From contig JAZNRH010000005.1 in NCBI GenBank assembly GCA_045590615.1, forward strand, positions 1-17,036: a stretch of DNA of 17,036 bases. The letters run 5' to 3'. The number at the start of each line of letters is the position of its first letter. Within the stretch, counting starts at the first letter, position 1. The position numbers and the translations under genes are program-made. Positions 14,513 through 17,036 of the stretch are shown piece by piece. The notes under the pieces are model-generated. The model did no database searches, had not been told where the DNA came from, and saw nothing but the letters and a program-made list of their open reading frames with translations. The DNA is from RGIG6353 sp045590615 (lineage in GTDB: Bacteria > Bacillota > Clostridia > Oscillospirales > SIG627).

Positions 14513-15394
14513 ATGAAAAAAGTTCTGCTGATTGTTAATCCTGTTGCAGGAAAAATGAAAATACTTAAGGACATTACAGCTATTGATAAGGCTTTTTCAA
14601 AAAACGATTACGATTGTGATATATATCTGACTAAAAAGAAAGGCGACGCTACAGAGAAGATACTTCGCTCAGGTAAGAATTACGATCTGCTTGTTTGTGG
14701 TGGTGGCGACGGTACGTATAACGAGCTGATAACGGGCGTGCTTACGGCAGGGCTTGATATACCAATCGGATACATTCCGGCAGGCACAACCAATGACTTC
14801 GCATCAACTCTTGAGCTTTCACAGAATTCGGTTGCTGCAGCCAATAACATCATCAAGGGTACTCCGAGACGTCTTGACGTTGGTAGGTTTAACAACTCGT
14901 ATTTTTCATATATAGCTTCTTTTGGCGCTTTTACTGCAAGTGCATATTCAACCTCACAGCAAGCCAAGAATATGTTCGGACATTCTGCATACGTGCTCAA
15001 CGGAATTGCCGACCTTTCCTCAATAAAGCCCTATCACGTAAAAGTTGAGGCAGACGGTAAGATTTACGAGGACGATTATATTTTTGGTGCAGTGAGTAAC
15101 TCTACTTCGATTGCAGGAATAATAAAGCTCAGTAATAAGCTTGTAAATCTTTCGGACGGACAGTTTGAAATACTTCTTATAAAAATGCCCAAGCTCATTC
15201 TTGATATTCCCAAGGTTCTTTACGCCCTTTCAACGGGTGATTACAGCGAGGAGCATATAACCTTTTTGCACGCTGACAAGGTCAAGGTTACCTCGTCCAA
15301 AAAGCTCGATTGGACTCTTGACGGTGAGCACGCAACCAGCACGGGTGAAATAGTGCTTGAGAATATACACGGAGCAATAGATTTGATATTATGA
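14513..15394 (+). CDS. Diacylglycerol kinase-family lipid kinase (YegS/DagK-like)
   Basis: A 293-residue kinase of the soluble diacylglycerol-kinase catalytic family, which phosphorylates lipid hydroxyls with ATP at the inner membrane face. In Gram-positive bacteria the DgkB member recycles diacylglycerol from lipoteichoic acid synthesis to phosphatidic acid. Signatures are IVNPVAGK at the N-terminus, the nucleotide loop GGGDGTYNE (63-71), PAGTTNDFA (89-97) and the C-terminal LDGE (269-272). Length is normal and no motif is broken. The exact lipid cannot be told apart from sequence, since YegS, BmrU and DgkB share these motifs. The gene begins 2 nt after the malic enzyme stop and overlaps nnrD by 4 nt (ATGA). 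Confidence 0.92.
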   Translation: MKKVLLIVNPVAGKMKILKDITAIDKAFSKNDYDCDIYLTKKKGDATEKILRSGKNYDLLVCGGGDGTYNELITGVLTAGLDIPIGYIPAGTTNDFASTLELSQNSVAAANNIIKGTPRRLDVGRFNNSYFSYIASFGAFTASAYSTSQQAKNMFGHSAYVLNGIADLSSIKPYHVKVEADGKIYEDDYIFGAVSNSTSIAGIIKLSNKLVNLSDGQFEILLIKMPKLILDIPKVLYALSTGDYSEEHITFLHADKVKVTSSKKLDWTLDGEHATSTGEIVLENIHGAIDLIL

Positions 15395-16221
15395 AAAAAA
15401 ACAGGACGATAACACAAGGTGATATTTCTTTGCCCGACAGAAGCAAGGTAACCAATAAGGGAGATTGTGGCAAGCTGCTTATAGTCGGTGGTGACGTGGG
15501 AATGGCAGGCGCACCCTCCTTTTCGGCAGAGGCAGCCTACAGAAGTGGTACCGGGCTCGTTGAAATTTTATGCCACAAGGAAAACAGAATACCTCTGCAA
15601 CTACTTATTCCCGAGGCGATACTCTCCTTTTGGGGTGAATGGGATTACAGGAAAATAAATTCTTATTCTGCGATTGTTGTCGGTGTTGGAATGGGAAAAA
15701 GCGATACTGCAAGAGCACTCTTGTCAAGGCTTCTCAATTCTTCTTCGCCGACCGTAGTTGATGCCGATGCAATCAATATAATTGCCGATACCCCCGAGCT
15801 TCTCGATACACTCGGTAATAATACCGTTCTCACTCCGCATTTGATGGAGTTTTCACGCCTCACCTCAGAGAGCGTTGACGAGATAAAAAAAGATACTGTG
15901 TCAATGGCAAAAGCATTTGCCGAAAAGCACAAAACCAATCTCGTGTTAAAGGATAAAAACACCGTCGTTGCGCTGTCAAACGGTGACGTCTATGTAAACG
16001 AAACGGGAAATTCGACTTTGTCAAAGGGTGGTACGGGCGATATACTTGCAGGATTAATCGGCTCGTTTTTAGCTCAAGGACAGAGCGTTGCTCAATCGGT
16101 CTTGTCGGCAGTTTTTCTGCACGGAAAAGCAGGGGAGCGAGCCGGAGAGAGATTTGGCGAGCACGGAGCGCTTGCAAGAGATATAATATTGGAAATACCA
16201 AACGTAATAAATGAGGCATAA
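15391..16221 (+). CDS. nnrD: ADP-dependent NAD(P)H-hydrate dehydratase
   Basis: A 276-residue ribokinase-like enzyme that repairs damaged, hydrated NADH or NADPH back to active coenzyme with ADP as energy source. Signatures are LLIVGGDVGMAGAPSFSAEAA in overlapping segments near residues 29-49, VVDADAIN (122-129), LTPHLMEFSRL (147-157) and KGGTGDILAGL (212-222) with the catalytic Asp217. The epimerase half (NnrE/YjeF-N), fused in many bacteria, is absent, and no separate copy is in the window. The ATG overlaps the lipid kinase stop as ATGA. No good ribosome site precedes it, so translation is probably coupled. Location after an NAD(P)-using malic enzyme fits a coenzyme-maintenance role but does not prove a link. 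Confidence 0.93.
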   Translation: MKKNRTITQGDISLPDRSKVTNKGDCGKLLIVGGDVGMAGAPSFSAEAAYRSGTGLVEILCHKENRIPLQLLIPEAILSFWGEWDYRKINSYSAIVVGVGMGKSDTARALLSRLLNSSSPTVVDADAINIIADTPELLDTLGNNTVLTPHLMEFSRLTSESVDEIKKDTVSMAKAFAEKHKTNLVLKDKNTVVALSNGDVYVNETGNSTLSKGGTGDILAGLIGSFLAQGQSVAQSVLSAVFLHGKAGERAGERFGEHGALARDIILEIPNVINEA

Positions 16222-16244
16222 AAGCTTGCTTTTATGCCTCTTTT
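16213..16244. terminator. Terminator after nnrD, overlapping its stop codon
   Basis: A perfect 12-bp stem (16213-16224 with 16229-16240) closes a CTTG loop and is followed by TTTT. The first arm contains the last codons and the TAA of nnrD. On the - strand the hairpin is followed by ATTTATTA, so it may also stop the convergent spoVT transcript, though more weakly. Confidence 0.85.
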
Positions 16245-16260
16245 AAAATAACGGTGATAG

Positions 16261-16797
16261 CTATTCTTCGAGTTGCTTGGATAAAAAGGAAGCAGCAGTT
16301 TGTATCATTTTGATTTCCATATTGTCGGCAGGCTTGTTTTCTTCGTTGATTGATGCCACAGCACCAATGATGTCACCACTCATAATGATGGGGGACAAAA
16401 CCGAAATCTTTTCACTTGCCACCGAGGTCAGACGCTTTTTGCTGTCGCCCTCGTTCCAAACGTATTCGCATCTCGTTTCAATAAGCTTGTCTGCTTCCTC
16501 TGTAATTTTTGTTTCCGAGTAATCCTTTTTCGGAACACCTGCCGAGGCAATTACCATATCCCTGTCACAGATAACTACCTTAAGCCCACAATTTTTATTC
16601 AACGCCTCGGCATACGACGAGGCAAATGAATGCAATTCTCCAATTGGTGAATACTTCTTAAAAATAACCTCTCCGTCGTTGTCGGTGTATATTTCAAGTG
16701 GGTCACCTTCACGAATTCTCATTGTCCGTCTTATCTCTTTTGGTATAACAACACGACCAAGGTCGTCTATTCTTCTTACAATTCCAGTTGCTTTCAT
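16261..16797 (-). CDS. spoVT: Stage V sporulation protein T (AbrB-type regulator)
   Basis: A 178-residue transcription factor that in Bacillus tunes forespore gene expression late in sporulation. Residues 1 to about 50 are an AbrB-like swapped-hairpin DNA-binding domain with the hallmark RIDDLGRVVIPKEIRR (9-24) and REGDPLEIY. Residues about 55-178 form a GAF-like effector domain, with the conserved SPIIMSGDIIGAV segment. Length equals that of the B. subtilis protein. The ATG has AAGGAG 10 nt upstream. I find no convincing forespore sigma-G promoter in the 76 bases before the gene; CATAATT at about 16863-16869 (read on the - strand) is only a partial -10 match without a -35. Confidence 0.93.
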   Translation of the reverse strand: MKATGIVRRIDDLGRVVIPKEIRRTMRIREGDPLEIYTDNDGEVIFKKYSPIGELHSFASSYAEALNKNCGLKVVICDRDMVIASAGVPKKDYSETKITEEADKLIETRCEYVWNEGDSKKRLTSVASEKISVLSPIIMSGDIIGAVASINEENKPADNMEIKMIQTAASFLSKQLEE

Positions 16798-16873
16798 ATA
16801 TAAATTTCTCCTTAAATTACAAATTGTGTTGTTAGTATCTGTAAATTAAGAAGAAATATACCGTAATTATGCT

Positions 16874-17036
16874 TCAGGTGGTTTTTTTATAATTTAAAAA
16901 ATAGCAAATAATAAAATTTGTCAATCCAGATGTAAAAACAATTATTATATCCATAGGAGCAAAGACGATTCCGGGAATACTCTCAAAAACAAATCCTGTA
17001 CCAAAGCTATATAAATGTCCGTTCAGCAAGAACATT
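16874..17036 (-). CDS. Small or truncated hydrophobic membrane protein at right edge
   Basis: On the - strand one frame runs from the right edge to a TGA at 16874-16876. It contains an ATG at 17033-17035 that would give 53 residues ending CYFLNYKKTT, but the gene may begin outside the window. The visible part is strongly hydrophobic: one segment around GTGFVFESIPGIVFAPMDII and a final helix before a lysine-containing tail, in keeping with a membrane protein. I do not recognise the family. Codirectional position before spoVT is seen; any sporulation role is a guess. Confidence 0.45.
   Translation of the reverse strand, partial: MFLLNGHLYSFGTGFVFESIPGIVFAPMDIIIVFTSGLTNFIICYFLNYKKTT

Noticed and set aside
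16798..16870. TTTACA-N18-TGTAAT on the - strand as the spoVT promoter
   Set aside because: The predicted start would fall on the ribosome site, leaving no functional leader; a sigma-G promoter was also not convincing.

Overview
The window reads as chromosomal DNA of an anaerobic, probably gut-associated, spore-forming Firmicute (class Clostridia; I cannot name a genus). The evidence is a SpoVT-type sporulation regulator, a full bacterial V/A-type ATPase operon, strong AGGAGG-like ribosome sites, sigma-A promoters with 17-bp spacers, and intrinsic terminators after most transcription units. I see no insertion sequence, phage module, CRISPR array, tRNA or rRNA.

Layout. 1-61: the 3' end of a gene entering from the left, with a terminator fused to its stop codon. 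149-1066 (+): a lipoprotein carrying a ComEC-like metallo-beta-lactamase domain. 1067-1245: a convergent intergenic region with a bidirectional terminator, a second hairpin and a two-copy ~37-bp repeat. 1246-9490 (-): a nine-gene V-type ATPase operon transcribed in the order H/G-I-K-E-C-F-A-B-D from a near-consensus promoter at 9518-9546. The rotor subunit K keeps the residues known to bind Na+ in the Enterococcus hirae enzyme, so a Na+-coupled pump or synthase is the best reading.

9602-13183 (-): three tandem paralogues, each an N-terminal rubrerythrin-type rubredoxin-like metal knuckle fused to a calcineurin-like metallophosphoesterase. They are separated by only 2 nt, driven by one strong promoter and closed by one terminator. 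This is the most unusual part of the window, and I cannot assign a substrate.

13326-16221 (+): malic enzyme, a diacylglycerol/lipid kinase and NAD(P)H-hydrate dehydratase, tightly packed and ending in a terminator that overlaps the last stop codon. The malic-enzyme operon and the phosphoesterase operon diverge from a 140-bp region in which the two -35 elements are the arms of an inverted repeat. 16261-16797 (-): SpoVT. 16874-17036 (-): the end of a small or truncated membrane protein.

The ATPase and malic enzyme are ordinary energy-metabolism functions (ion-motive ATP turnover; malate to pyruvate), and nnrD is NAD(P)H repair, which fits beside an NAD(P)-linked enzyme. Whether the phosphoesterase trio belongs to the same physiology is unknown; the shared divergent control region is the only link seen in the sequence.
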